NCBI RefSeq assembly: GCF_048060095.1
Contig: NZ_JBLUOA010000006.1
Coordinates: 58,182-122,181, forward strand
DNA: 64,000 nucleotides
Source: JBLUOA01 sp048060095
Lineage (GTDB): Bacteria; Pseudomonadota; Alphaproteobacteria; Rhodobacterales; Rhodobacteraceae
Direction of reading: 5' to 3'
Shown here: one piece after another, positions 51,546 through 60,637 of the stretch
Layout: each line of letters begins with the position of its first letter
How positions within the stretch are numbered: position 1 is the stretch's first letter
The notes under the pieces: generated by a model
Told to the model about the DNA's origin: nothing
The model's database searches: none
What the model saw: the letters and a program-made list of their open reading frames with translations, nothing else
Made by a program: the position numbers and the translations under genes

Positions 51546-52804
51546 CAGTGCAAGTTGGGCTGATTGCCCATTCCCTTTTCATCAATCATCAGGCCCTTTT
51601 CAAAGCGGTCGAACCGATAGGCTGTGGCGGTCGGGTGTGGGGCGTCTTTGGCAAGAAGGTGGGCAAAGCAGAAACCAGAGGCAGGGGTCGCCTTAAAGCC
51701 GCCGTAGCACCAGCCGCCGTTGAAGTAGAGCCCGTCGATATGCGTTCTGTCGATGATCGGTGAGCCGTCCATCGACATATCCATGATCCCGCCCCACATG
51801 CGCAGCACGCGCGCGCGGCCAAATGCCGGGAAGATCGCCATGCCGCCCTCGCAGACATCCTCGACGACTGGCAAGTTGCCCCGCTGGGCGTAGGAGTTGT
51901 AGCCGTCGAGATCACCGCCAAAGACAAGCCCGCCCTTATCGGATTGGCTGCAATAGAAATGGCCCGCGCCAAATGTGACGACCCCCGGCATGACCGGTTT
52001 CAGGCCTTCCGAGACAAACGCCTGCAATACGTGACTTTCTATCGGTAGGCGCATGTCAGCCAAGGCCATCAAGCGGCCGGATGATCCTGCAACCGCACAA
52101 CCGACCTTAACCGCTCTGATGAGCCCTTTCGATGTCTCAACACCGATGCACTTTCCGTTTTCGATCTTAAATCCGGTGACTTCGCAATTCTGAATGATAT
52201 CGACACCCCGGCTGTCGGCCCCGCGGGCATAACCCCATGCAACCGCGTCATGTCGAACCGTGCCACCCCGATGCTGTGCTAACCCGCCCTTGATCGGAAA
52301 ACGCGCATCTTCGGTGTTCAGGAATGGATACCTTGCTTTGATCTGTTCGGTGGTCAGCATCTCTGCATCCGCTCCGTTCAAGATCATTGCATTGCCCCGC
52401 CGGATGAAGGCGTCGCGTTGGGCGTCCGAGTGTATCAGATTGAGGATGCCACGCTGCGAAATCATCGCGTTGTAGTTCAAGTCCTGCTCAAGACCTTCCC
52501 ACAGTTTCAGCGAGAATTCATAGAAGGGCTCATTTCCGTCCAGCAGGTAGTTCGAACGTATAATAGTCGTGTTACGACCCACATTGCCGCCTCCGATCCA
52601 GCCCTTCTCCAATACCGCAATGCGCTTTTGGCCGAATTCTTTTGCCAGATAGTAGGCGGTCGCAAGCCCATGCCCGCCGCCGCCTATAATGATGATATCG
52701 TAATCCGCCTGCGGTTCAGGATCGCGCCAGGCAGGCTTCCACCCTTTGTGGCCGGTCAATGCCTCTTTGATAACCTTGAAACCTGAATAGCGCATTTTCG
52801 ACAT
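51545..52804 (-). CDS. mgdA: N-methylglutamate dehydrogenase beta-like subunit MgdA
   Basis: A 419-residue FAD-dependent amine oxidase of the DAO/SoxB family: IIIGGGGHGLATAYYLAKEFGQKRIAVLEKGWIGGGNVGRNTTIIRSNYL (about 36-84, GxGxxG at 40-45). The C-terminal GGWCYGGFKATPASG holds the substrate/FAD region. It is the catalytic subunit that oxidises the secondary amine, and first gene of the minus-strand order mgdA-mgdB-mgdC-mgdD. It diverges from tmoX across 272 bases. As pathway genes for gamma-glutamylmethylamide formation are in the same window, N-methylglutamate is the likeliest substrate. Confidence 0.88.
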   Translation of the reverse strand: MSKMRYSGFKVIKEALTGHKGWKPAWRDPEPQADYDIIIIGGGGHGLATAYYLAKEFGQKRIAVLEKGWIGGGNVGRNTTIIRSNYLLDGNEPFYEFSLKLWEGLEQDLNYNAMISQRGILNLIHSDAQRDAFIRRGNAMILNGADAEMLTTEQIKARYPFLNTEDARFPIKGGLAQHRGGTVRHDAVAWGYARGADSRGVDIIQNCEVTGFKIENGKCIGVETSKGLIRAVKVGCAVAGSSGRLMALADMRLPIESHVLQAFVSEGLKPVMPGVVTFGAGHFYCSQSDKGGLVFGGDLDGYNSYAQRGNLPVVEDVCEGGMAIFPAFGRARVLRMWGGIMDMSMDGSPIIDRTHIDGLYFNGGWCYGGFKATPASGFCFAHLLAKDAPHPTATAYRFDRFEKGLMIDEKGMGNQPNLH

Positions 52805-53076
52805 CCTCTTTCAGACAGTGTGCCGCAACCCCAATGGATTGAGGCTCTGGGATTGGACGCGCGGTTCCTCATTTGCGACATCTTTTCGAATTCCTTGGAT
52901 CATTCATTTCGCACTGGTAAGAAAAAAACTTGATTGAGAGGAAAATAATGCCAGAGTGTTTGCGGATGTAAGCAAGAGGCGAAGAATCGCCCGACATAAG
53001 ATCCGCCGTTTCCCGGACAACGAAACGGTTCTTGCACCGCAAAATGAGCGGACAAAAAATATAGGGAGGAATAGTT
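52805..53076. promoter_or_regulatory. Divergent promoter region mgdA/tmoX
   Basis: A 272-base AT-richer gap between divergent operons. Near tmoX it has a good ribosome-binding site (AGGGAGGAA, about 53062-53070). An AT-rich stretch with GAGGAAAATAATG (about 52938-52950) resembles the CAGGAAAC motif seen before mgsA and dmmD only loosely. I see no confident -35/-10 pair. Confidence 0.35.
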
Positions 53077-54018
53077 ATGAGAAAGATGACGACAGCAATG
53101 ACGGCCGGCGTTTTGGCCTTCGCACCATTCGCCGCACTGGCCGAGGATAGCGGTGATCCAATTGTGATCCCGATTCACAACTGGTCCAGCCAGATCGTGA
53201 TGTCCAACGTCGTTGGGCAAATTCTGGAAGAGAACGGAAACGCGGTCGAGTATGTCACAACAGACAGTCAGGCCGTATATGAATCCGTGCGCCTGGGCGA
53301 TGTGACGCTTGAACTTGAAGTTTGGGAAGGCGCATTCGGCGCGTCGTTCCGTGCGGCACTTGAAAAAGGTGGTATCGTTGATGTGGGCGACCATGACGCG
53401 GTTACACGCGAAGACTGGTGGTATCCGATGTGGACGAAAGACGCCTGTCCGGGTCTGCCTGACTGGGAGGCGCTGAACGAATGTGCGGCCCTTTTTGCAA
53501 CCGCCGAGACGGGCGACAAAGGCCGCTATCTGGATGGTCCGGTCGATTGGTTGAAACACGGTCAGGAACGTGTCGAAGCATTGGGCATGGACTTTGTGGT
53601 GGTGAACGCGGGATCTGCCGCTGCCCTATGGGCTGAAATCGGTGCTGCCGAAGCAGACAAGCGCCCGATCGTGGTGTTCAATTGGACGCCAAACTTCGCG
53701 GAAGCCGTCTGGCCGGGCGAATTCGTTGAATTCCCTGTGTGGGAAGACGGCTGCGACAAAGATCCGGCAGTTGGACCCAACCCCGACGCGTTGTTTGACT
53801 GCGGCAACCCGGCTAACGGCTATCTGAAAAAGGCCGCCTGGGAAGGCATGGAAGAAAAGTGGCCAAGCGCTTATGCGGTGCTTGAAAACGTGAACTTTAC
53901 GAACGCGCAAATCGCAGAGATGGCAAAGCTGGTCGACATCGACGAGATGGAGCCGGAAGAAGCTGCTACCGTTTGGTTGGAAGACAACAAAGACGTTTGG
54001 GAAAGCTGGGTTAACTAA
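53077..54018 (+). CDS. tmoX: TMAO ABC transporter substrate-binding protein TmoX
   Basis: A 313-residue periplasmic binding protein of the OpuAC/ProX family with a signal peptide ending AALA (about residue 22). It carries the tryptophan-rich features used to cage quaternary or N-oxide amines: HNWSSQIVMSN (about 30-40), ELEVWEGAFG (about 74-83) and REDWWYPMWTKDACPG (about 110-125). It is followed by its ATPase and double permease. In Roseobacters this transporter type next to the tmm-tdm genes imports TMAO. Choline or betaine cannot be excluded from sequence alone. Confidence 0.85.
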   Translation: MRKMTTAMTAGVLAFAPFAALAEDSGDPIVIPIHNWSSQIVMSNVVGQILEENGNAVEYVTTDSQAVYESVRLGDVTLELEVWEGAFGASFRAALEKGGIVDVGDHDAVTREDWWYPMWTKDACPGLPDWEALNECAALFATAETGDKGRYLDGPVDWLKHGQERVEALGMDFVVVNAGSAAALWAEIGAAEADKRPIVVFNWTPNFAEAVWPGEFVEFPVWEDGCDKDPAVGPNPDALFDCGNPANGYLKKAAWEGMEEKWPSAYAVLENVNFTNAQIAEMAKLVDIDEMEPEEAATVWLEDNKDVWESWVN

Positions 54019-54088
54019 ACCCGACTTCTTATTCAAAGTCTCCCCGTCCGGCATACGTTGGGCGGGGACATCTATCATAAGGGATCCC

Positions 54089-55111
54089 ATGTCAGCCAAA
54101 GCCCCCGTCATTTCCTGTCAGAACGTCTGGAAGATTTTTGGAAGCAACCCGCAGCGTTTCTTAAGAGACATGACCCCAGGGATGAGCTTTGATGACATTC
54201 GGGCAGCAGGTTATATTGCTGGCGTCAAAGACGTTTCCATCGAAGTTCATGAAGGCGAGATGCTGGTGATTATGGGCCTGTCCGGCTCTGGCAAATCAAC
54301 GCTTGTGCGCTGCTTTTCGCGCCTGCATGACATCACCGGCGGGACGATCACCGTCGAGGGCCAAGACATCATGGGCTTGTCCGAAAAGGATCTGATCGAA
54401 TTGCGCCGGTCCAAAATGGGTATGGTGTTCCAGTCATTTGGGCTGTTGCCGCATCGCACAGTGCTGGAAAATGTCGCCTTTCCGCTAGAGATGCGCGGTC
54501 AGGACAAGCACACCCGGCGTGAACGCGCGTTGGAGGTGGTAAAGCTGGTCGGCCTTGAAGGTCGTGAAGACTATTTCCCGCGCGAACTTTCCGGTGGTCA
54601 GCAGCAGCGTGTCGGTATCGCGCGCAGCCTCGCCATTGAGCCGGATATTTGGTTCCTTGATGAACCTTTCAGCGCGCTTGACCCGTTGATCCGCAAAGAG
54701 ATGCAGGATGAGTTCTTGCGCCTGCAACAACTTCTGAACAAAACGATTGTCTTTATCACCCATGACTTTGATGAGGCTCTGCGTCTTGCCGACCGGATTG
54801 CCATCATGAAGGATGGCGCTGTCGAACAATGCGACACACCCGACCAGATCGTGCTGCACCCCGCGACCGAATATGTCCGCAAGTTCACGGAAGATATCGA
54901 CAAGGCACGGGTTGTGCACGCGGGCGTTCTTGCCGATGCGACCGAGACCGGCGAGGGCGATCCCGTTGATGCGGGAATGACCGTTCAGGACATGGCACGC
55001 ATGTTGGTCAACGATAACCGTACACTGATCCCTGTAAGGCGCGATGATGCTTTGATCGGTGCTATGCCGCGGAAGGCCGCACTTGATATCCTGCTTGGGG
55101 CAGATGCATGA
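54089..55111 (+). CDS. tmoW: TMAO ABC transporter ATPase TmoW
   Basis: A 340-residue ATPase of the ProV/OpuAA type: Walker A GLSGSGKST (about 63-71), the signature LSGGQQQR (about 168-175), Walker B WFLDEPFSALD (about 188-198) and the switch histidine in FITHDFDEAL. The C-terminal part (about 285-340, including VNDNRTLIPVRRDDALIGAMPRKAAL) looks like a partial CBS-type regulatory region. It starts 70 bases after tmoX and overlaps tmoV by ATGA. It powers TMAO uptake. Confidence 0.9.
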   Translation: MSAKAPVISCQNVWKIFGSNPQRFLRDMTPGMSFDDIRAAGYIAGVKDVSIEVHEGEMLVIMGLSGSGKSTLVRCFSRLHDITGGTITVEGQDIMGLSEKDLIELRRSKMGMVFQSFGLLPHRTVLENVAFPLEMRGQDKHTRRERALEVVKLVGLEGREDYFPRELSGGQQQRVGIARSLAIEPDIWFLDEPFSALDPLIRKEMQDEFLRLQQLLNKTIVFITHDFDEALRLADRIAIMKDGAVEQCDTPDQIVLHPATEYVRKFTEDIDKARVVHAGVLADATETGEGDPVDAGMTVQDMARMLVNDNRTLIPVRRDDALIGAMPRKAALDILLGADA

Positions 55112-57084
55112 GCATCGAGACGACATCTTTGCCCACGATCCGCGTTGGTCCAAACAAGGGTCAAATCGCGTTGGGTCTGGTTGGCGTCGCGGTCGCCCTG
55201 ACGGCAATGCGGTATGTAGGAATTCTGCCTGACTGGGCCCACAGGTTGCCAGAGGCGGTTATTCCTGACCTGGCAAGCTGGCTGGATGCGATTTTCAACT
55301 TCGTAAAGGATGACTTGGGCTTATTGGCCCTGACCCGACTTCTGACGGACGGACTGCAATGGTTGCTTGATGCGTCCGGCAATATCTTTTTCGGCAAACG
55401 TCGTTGGCCCTTCATCGGTCCGGTCTCCTGGACGGCCATGTCCGCTGTGGCGGCAATCGTCGGCTACTACCTTGGCGGTTGGCGGTTGGCGGTCCTTGGC
55501 GGTGGCACGATGGCGTGGACCGCCCTGATCGGCCAGTGGAAAATCGCGATGGAAACGATGTCGGTTCTTGCGATTGCTGCGCCGCTGGCGTTTGTGATTG
55601 GCCTTTTGTTGGGCATTGCGGCGTGGAAATACAAGTGGTTCGACAACATCATCAAGCCAGTCCTGTCGGTTCTGCAAACCCTGCCTTTTTTCACCTATCT
55701 TCTGCCCGCGGTCATCTTCTTTAAGGTGGGCCCGACCGCCGGAGCGGTTGCCACGACGATCTACGCCATCCCGCCAATGATCCTGATGACAACGCTCGGT
55801 CTGCAGAAAGTGTCGCCCGAAGTGATCGAAGCTGGCAAGATGAGCGGTTGCAGCCGATTTCAGATGTTACGCCATGTCTACCTTCCGTCAGCCCGGACCG
55901 AAATTCTTGTGGGTGTGAACCAAGTCATCATGCTGTCGCTCGCGATGGTCGTTCTGACGGCGTTTATCGGGATGCCGGGGCTTGGCGCAAAGCTGCTTGC
56001 GATGATGGGCAGCTTCAAGCTTGGTCGATCCTTTGAGATTGGTGTCACGATTGTCTTGTTGGCGGTGATGTTGGATCGAATGTCAAAGGCGTGGGTTGTC
56101 AAACAGCCCGAGCACTTCGAACGCGGAGCGGCGTTTTGGCAGCGGCATAAGACGCTCTTGTTCGGCGTTGGCGCTTTCGTTGTTTTTACACTGATTTCAT
56201 TCGTCATTCCCTTCTTTGCCGAGGTTGGACGGGGTCAGGATTTCAGCCGGGGAAAAGAGCTTGATAATCTGATCAAAGCCTTTCTTAACATTGAATGGGT
56301 CAAGGCGATCACCGGCTTCTTGCGGGCATTCCTGAACGTGCAGGTGTTGATACCATTCCGCAACTTCCTGCTGTCGATCCCCACACCAGCATTCATCCTG
56401 CTGGTCATAGCCTTTGCGTTGGCTTTGGCTGGGCGCAAACAAGCAATCTACGCGTTGATTTTCTTTTCCTTCGTGGCGCTTTCGGGATGGTGGGACCGGG
56501 CGATCATAACGCTTTATTCTGTCATCTCAGCCGTAGCACTGGCCGCGATTATTGGGCTGCCTATCGCTGTCATCGCCGCCCGTTCGGAAAGATGGGCGAC
56601 ACGGGTATTGCTTATCTGCGACACGGCACAGACCTTTCCAAGCTTTGTCTACCTGATACCTGCGATCATGCTGTTTGGGATCACCGATATCGCCGTAATC
56701 TTCTCAATCCTCATCTTTTCGATGGTGCCGCTCATTCGCTATACGATTGAAGGGCTGCGGACGGTCCCCGGTGAAATGACCGAGGCGGCAGACATGTCCG
56801 GAGCGACCCGGATGCAAAAGCTCTGGAACGTCCAGCTCCCGCTTGCCCTGCCGACCATGGCAGTTGGGTTCAATCAGGCGATCATGTTTGCGTTCTTCAT
56901 GGTCATCATCGCCGCCTTCATCGGAACGCAGGATCTGGGGCAGGAACTCCAAAGGACGTTGGCTGGCACCGATCTGGGCAAAAACTTTGTCCTTGGGATT
57001 TGTGTGGCGGTTATGGCGTTGACGTTCGACCTGACCATCATGAAATGGGCCGCAGAGAAGAAGCGGGCGTTAGGACTGCCTTAA
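55108..57084 (+). CDS. tmoV: TMAO ABC transporter permease TmoV (double MetI domain)
   Basis: A 658-residue inner-membrane protein with two fused ABC permease domains. The EAA loops read EVIEAGKMSGCSRFQMLRHVYLP (about 235-257) and EMTEAADMSGATRMQKLWNVQLP (about 556-578), each followed by a GxNQ(V/A)IM(L/F) segment. More than twelve hydrophobic segments are visible. Fused permeases of this length are known for the TMAO and some betaine transporters, in contrast to single-domain ProW. Its ATG overlaps the tmoW stop. It is the last gene of tmoXWV. Confidence 0.9.
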   Translation: MSIETTSLPTIRVGPNKGQIALGLVGVAVALTAMRYVGILPDWAHRLPEAVIPDLASWLDAIFNFVKDDLGLLALTRLLTDGLQWLLDASGNIFFGKRRWPFIGPVSWTAMSAVAAIVGYYLGGWRLAVLGGGTMAWTALIGQWKIAMETMSVLAIAAPLAFVIGLLLGIAAWKYKWFDNIIKPVLSVLQTLPFFTYLLPAVIFFKVGPTAGAVATTIYAIPPMILMTTLGLQKVSPEVIEAGKMSGCSRFQMLRHVYLPSARTEILVGVNQVIMLSLAMVVLTAFIGMPGLGAKLLAMMGSFKLGRSFEIGVTIVLLAVMLDRMSKAWVVKQPEHFERGAAFWQRHKTLLFGVGAFVVFTLISFVIPFFAEVGRGQDFSRGKELDNLIKAFLNIEWVKAITGFLRAFLNVQVLIPFRNFLLSIPTPAFILLVIAFALALAGRKQAIYALIFFSFVALSGWWDRAIITLYSVISAVALAAIIGLPIAVIAARSERWATRVLLICDTAQTFPSFVYLIPAIMLFGITDIAVIFSILIFSMVPLIRYTIEGLRTVPGEMTEAADMSGATRMQKLWNVQLPLALPTMAVGFNQAIMFAFFMVIIAAFIGTQDLGQELQRTLAGTDLGKNFVLGICVAVMALTFDLTIMKWAAEKKRALGLP

Positions 57085-57441
57085 CGACATCACTGCTGTC
57101 ACCGCAACCAACGCCCAGACCAAGCGCTCTTTTGCCGGAATGCGTCGTCTGGCGGCGTAATGATTGGCGCGATTTGGCCGACAGTCGTTTCCTGCCGACC
57201 CCCTTCCCGTTGCGAGGCCGTTCCCCGCCGGTCCTAAGCCCGACGACCGGCCCGCATTGAAGCGGCGCGATATCCGTCACTACAGTCCATCCACCGTCAG
57301 CGCCGTTATCACTCCGGCCTGGCGTATCCTGGCCCTTCTCATACGTTTTGGGGGCTTTCCATCGGCCGGACTCGCGTCGGGCCGGATCACTCACTGCGTT
57401 CAAACGCGATCGGGATATTCCCGAAACCGAAAGGAAAAGAC
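57085..57441. other. Gene-free stretch between tmoV and the CAP-domain gene
   Basis: A 357-base stretch, GC-rich, with no reading frame I can support: an antisense frame spans it and runs into both neighbours. It should hold the tmoXWV transcript end and the promoter of the next gene, but I see no clear terminator. A GAAAGGAAAAG ribosome-binding site (57429-57439) immediately precedes the next ATG. Confidence 0.4.
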
Positions 57442-58485
57442 ATGAGCCAAGCAAGTGAATTCGAACTGCTGATGTTGGAGCTGGTCAATTACGAACGTAC
57501 GTCGCGCGGACTTGATCCACTTTCGATCAATGGGGATCTGAACAAATCCAGCGAAGACCACAGCCAGTGGATGCTGGACACCGACACCTTTTCCCATAGT
57601 GGCGCGGGTGGCAGCAGTCCGACCGAGCGTATTGAAGGCACAGCGTATGAACTGACCGGCAACTGGCGCACAGCGGAAAACATCGGATGGCAAAGCGAAC
57701 GGGGAGAACCCGGTATCGAGGATGATGTCCGCGAAATTCATGCCGGGCTGATGGCCAGCCCCGGCCATCGTGCCAATCTGCTCAACCCCAACCTTGAGGA
57801 CATTGGCATCGGTATTGAAGTTGGTGACTTCGACGGCTTCGAAGCGGTGATGGTCACGCAAAACTTCGGAACGACAGACGCGGTGACCAATACCCCGGAT
57901 CAAGAGGTCGTGCCGGATACGCCGATCGCTGATGCCGGTGATCTGGATGACCCGGTGCCGCCTCCGGCCTCACAGCCCACGACGCCGGTGACAGAGGAGA
58001 TACCGGTCGCAGATAGCAGCAACGATGACACGCCGGATAAACCGAAACCTCAGGAAGATCCTGTTGAGGCGGAAACGGCAGATGTCGACATCCCCGGCGG
58101 CATGACTGACGACAACATGCCAGTCGATGATGAGATGGTGGTTTGCCCTGATGATTCAACTGATCCGATCACGGCCGCCATCACCACCGACACGCCGCCA
58201 ACAGCCGCAAAGAATGGCGTCGCCCCCATCACCATCCCTGCCAGCGAGATGACCGAAACTGAGACGACGGGCGATCTGACCGACGTATTCACGTTCGTCG
58301 ACTTTGACGGCATCGAGGTCGAAGATGCGGGTGACGATGGCACCCCGCTTGACATCGAAGGGATGATACCAACAGCGAATGACACTGAAACAGCTGACGA
58401 CTGGGTGATCTTCGACACCCTGCTTGCACAGTTGTTTGAAGACGCCGGTAACATGACCTGCGGCGCCACCGTGGACTTCATCTAG
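57442..58485 (+). CDS. CAP (SCP/PR-1) domain protein with long acidic tail
   Basis: A 347-residue protein. An N-terminal CAP domain (about 6-145) is clear from LVNYERTSRGLDPLSIN, HSQWMLDTDTFSHSG with its histidine, TAENIGWQS and SPGHRANLLNPNLEDIGIG. From about 150 on the chain is very rich in Asp, Glu, Pro and Thr, probably disordered, ending in hydrophobic CGATVDFI. There is no signal peptide, which together with the acidity suggests type I secretion, although no glycine-rich RTX nonapeptides are seen. CAP proteins lack a settled function in bacteria. It stands alone, followed by a hairpin. Confidence 0.82.
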   Translation: MSQASEFELLMLELVNYERTSRGLDPLSINGDLNKSSEDHSQWMLDTDTFSHSGAGGSSPTERIEGTAYELTGNWRTAENIGWQSERGEPGIEDDVREIHAGLMASPGHRANLLNPNLEDIGIGIEVGDFDGFEAVMVTQNFGTTDAVTNTPDQEVVPDTPIADAGDLDDPVPPPASQPTTPVTEEIPVADSSNDDTPDKPKPQEDPVEAETADVDIPGGMTDDNMPVDDEMVVCPDDSTDPITAAITTDTPPTAAKNGVAPITIPASEMTETETTGDLTDVFTFVDFDGIEVEDAGDDGTPLDIEGMIPTANDTETADDWVIFDTLLAQLFEDAGNMTCGATVDFI

Positions 58486-58504
58486 CCAGACGCACCACAA
58501 AAGA

Positions 58505-58532
58505 CCGAAGCGGGCCAACCGGCTCGCTTCGG
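58505..58532 (+). terminator. Terminator hairpin after the CAP-domain gene
   Basis: CCGAAGCG (58505-58512) and CGCTTCGG (58525-58532) pair perfectly, with additional partial pairing inside (AGCCGGTT/GGCCAACC type), followed by CTTTGT. It lies 20 bases after the stop codon at 58485 and fits a Rho-independent terminator with a short T-run. Confidence 0.65.
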
Positions 58533-58774
58533 CTTTGTCGCCCTTTGGCAAGCCCCACAACATCCGGTTCCGACATTACCGCCCCACACGCACGCCGCGG
58601 CAAATGACCTATCAAAGCCCGCCCGTCGCTTCGGTTCAAAGAACCGGGGCCATTTGCGTGCCGGATATAAGAATGAACGCCGCTATGGCCATGAACATTT
58701 GTCTGTTTTGACAGCCCTCGTTATCCTGATCACCAAGTCGCGGGGACACAGTGCGACGGATAGGGGGGACCGCG

Positions 58775-60439
58775 ATGAACATTCTGTTCATCATGTATGA
58801 TCAACTGCGCTTTGACTATCTGTCTTGCGCGGGACATCCGCATCTGGAAACGCCGAATTTCGACCGGGTGGCAGCGATGGGTGTTCGGTTCACGAATGCG
58901 TTTTGTCAGTCGCCGATTTGCGGCTCTAGCCGGATGAGTTTCTATACGGGCCGCTATGCGTCATCGCATGGCGCGCAGTGGAATGGTTTTCCCCTTCGGG
59001 TGGGCGAGCAGACGCTTGGCGATCACCTGCGCGCGGTGGGGATGGACGCTTGGCTGATCGGCAAGACCCATATGAAGGCCGACGCGGACGGGATGGCGCG
59101 CTTGGGCCTTGCCCCGGACAGCGTTATCGGGGCCCGTCAGGCTGAATGCGGGTTCGATGTGTGGGTGCGCGACGACGGTCTTTGGGGTGAGGGGCCGGAT
59201 GGGTTCTATGACGAAAAACGATCACCCTATAATGAATATCTGAAGTCAAAGGGCTATGACGGTCATAATCCTTGGGCTGACTTTGCCAATGCCGGGATTG
59301 AAGACGGCGAAAAGGCCTCTGGCTGGATGTTTGAGAACGCCGACAAGCCTGCCAATATTCGCGAGGAAGACAGCGAAACACCGTGGCTAACCTCTGAAAC
59401 CCTGCGTTTCATAGCAGAGGCCAAGGGGCCGTGGTGTGCGCATGTCAGCTATATAAAACCGCATTGGCCGTATATCGTGCCGGCGCCCTATCACGCTATG
59501 TATGGTGCCAATCATGTGCTCGCCGCCAGCCGACACGAGGCCGAACGCGCTGACCCGCATCCCGTCTTTGACGCGTTTATGAGCAACAAGATCGCGACCG
59601 CCTTTCAACAGGAGGACGTTCGCCAGAAGGTCATCCCCGCCTATATGGGCTTGATCAAACAATGCGACGACCAACTTGGGCGCATCCTTGATGAGCTGGA
59701 ACGCTCCGGCCAGTTAGGCCAGACGATGATCGTGCTGACGTCGGATCACGGTGACTACCTTGGCGATCATTGGTTGGGTGAAAAGGATCTGTTCCATAAT
59801 CCGTCGGTGAAAATCCCCATGATCGTTTACGATCCACGAGAACCTGCGAACGCGACCCGCGGCACGACCTGCGATGCCTTGGTTGAGGCGATAGACCTTG
59901 CCCCGACGTTCCTTGACTTCGCGGGCGGCGATATACCCGATCACATCCTTGAAGGTCGCAGCCTGCACCCTTGGCTTCATGGCGAGACGACTGAATGGCG
60001 ATCATATGTGATCAGTGAATATGACTATTCGGTCACGCCGATGCGGGATGTTGTCGGGGTGACAAATCGGGACGCACGCCTCTTCATGGTGTTTGATGGG
60101 CGCTACAAACTCATCCATGCCGAGGGTGGATTTCGGCCGATGCTGTTCGATCTAAAGAATGATCCCGAAGAATTTCACGATCTGGCAAAGTCGGACAGCT
60201 ACACTGATGTCATCGCCCGACTATATGATCACCTCTCAGCCTGGGGGCGGCGCATGTCGCAGCGTGTCACCCGGTCGGACGCGGAAATCAACGCGATGCA
60301 CGGGCGTTCGGCGCGTCGCGGAATAATGCCTTTTTTGAAGGACGGATCGGAAGTTCCACCTGAGCTAACCGAAAAATATCGCGGCCCCGTTGCGCAGGAT
60401 TATGTCAGTAAGACTGGGCAGGATGCGGATGACCAGTGA
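58775..60439 (+). CDS. Sulfatase-family hydrolase
   Basis: A 554-residue member of the alkaline phosphatase/sulfatase superfamily, cytosolic as no signal peptide is present. The formylglycine site is the cysteine of CGSSRMSFYTGR (C49; C-x-S/P-x-R with T-G following), with metal ligands in MYDQLRFDY (about 7-15) and LTSDHGDYLGDHWLGEKD (about 327-344). It could be a choline-sulfatase-like or phosphodiester/phosphonate hydrolase. ATG 58775 is chosen (AGGGGGG nine bases upstream). An upstream GTG would add eight residues. It is not obviously in an operon; a formylglycine-generating enzyme would have to be encoded elsewhere. Confidence 0.85.
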   Translation: MNILFIMYDQLRFDYLSCAGHPHLETPNFDRVAAMGVRFTNAFCQSPICGSSRMSFYTGRYASSHGAQWNGFPLRVGEQTLGDHLRAVGMDAWLIGKTHMKADADGMARLGLAPDSVIGARQAECGFDVWVRDDGLWGEGPDGFYDEKRSPYNEYLKSKGYDGHNPWADFANAGIEDGEKASGWMFENADKPANIREEDSETPWLTSETLRFIAEAKGPWCAHVSYIKPHWPYIVPAPYHAMYGANHVLAASRHEAERADPHPVFDAFMSNKIATAFQQEDVRQKVIPAYMGLIKQCDDQLGRILDELERSGQLGQTMIVLTSDHGDYLGDHWLGEKDLFHNPSVKIPMIVYDPREPANATRGTTCDALVEAIDLAPTFLDFAGGDIPDHILEGRSLHPWLHGETTEWRSYVISEYDYSVTPMRDVVGVTNRDARLFMVFDGRYKLIHAEGGFRPMLFDLKNDPEEFHDLAKSDSYTDVIARLYDHLSAWGRRMSQRVTRSDAEINAMHGRSARRGIMPFLKDGSEVPPELTEKYRGPVAQDYVSKTGQDADDQ

Positions 60440-60505
60440 GTTGCTCGGCGCGCGCTCGGTTGAACAACGGCTTGGGGATGCCCTTTGATACCGCCGTCGG
60501 AATAG

Positions 60506-60586
60506 CGGTTCGCGGCGGGTCACCAAGGCGCTATTGAACTGCACGCAGGCGCTATGCGCTATTCCAAAGAAATCGGCGTGTCGGAG
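60506..60586 (+). pseudogene. Orphan C-terminal gene remnant (copy B)
   Basis: On the plus strand after a TAG, 27 codons read RFAAGHQGAIELHAGAMR and then YSKEIGVSE. Seventeen of the 27 residues equal those of the remnant at 12651-12788, and the DNA is similar too. Copy A ends here with a stop; copy B runs on into the symporter's hairpin, so its end is lost. LHAGAMRYSKEIG is close to the LHxGAxRYxKExG end of TAXI-type TRAP receptors. No larger piece of the gene is present. Confidence 0.45.
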
Positions 60587-60600
60587 TTCCGGAAGAGCGG

Positions 60601-60632
60601 GCGACCCGGAGGACAGATGCCCTCCGGGTCGC
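60601..60632 (-). terminator. Stable hairpin directly after the symporter gene
   Basis: GCGACCCGGAGG (60601-60612) and CCTCCGGGTCGC (60621-60632) form a perfect 12-base-pair stem with an 8-base loop, beginning 5 bases after the symporter stop on the minus strand. There is no T-run on either side. It probably stops or protects the symporter message. Confidence 0.7.
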
Positions 60633-60637
60633 TATTC

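Noticed and set aside
47769..52804. Naming the four genes soxBDAG (sarcosine oxidase)
   Set aside because: Sequence family fits, but linkage to gmaS/mgsABC and the cysteine-free delta subunit favour N-methylglutamate dehydrogenase; sarcosine oxidase remains a possible alternative.
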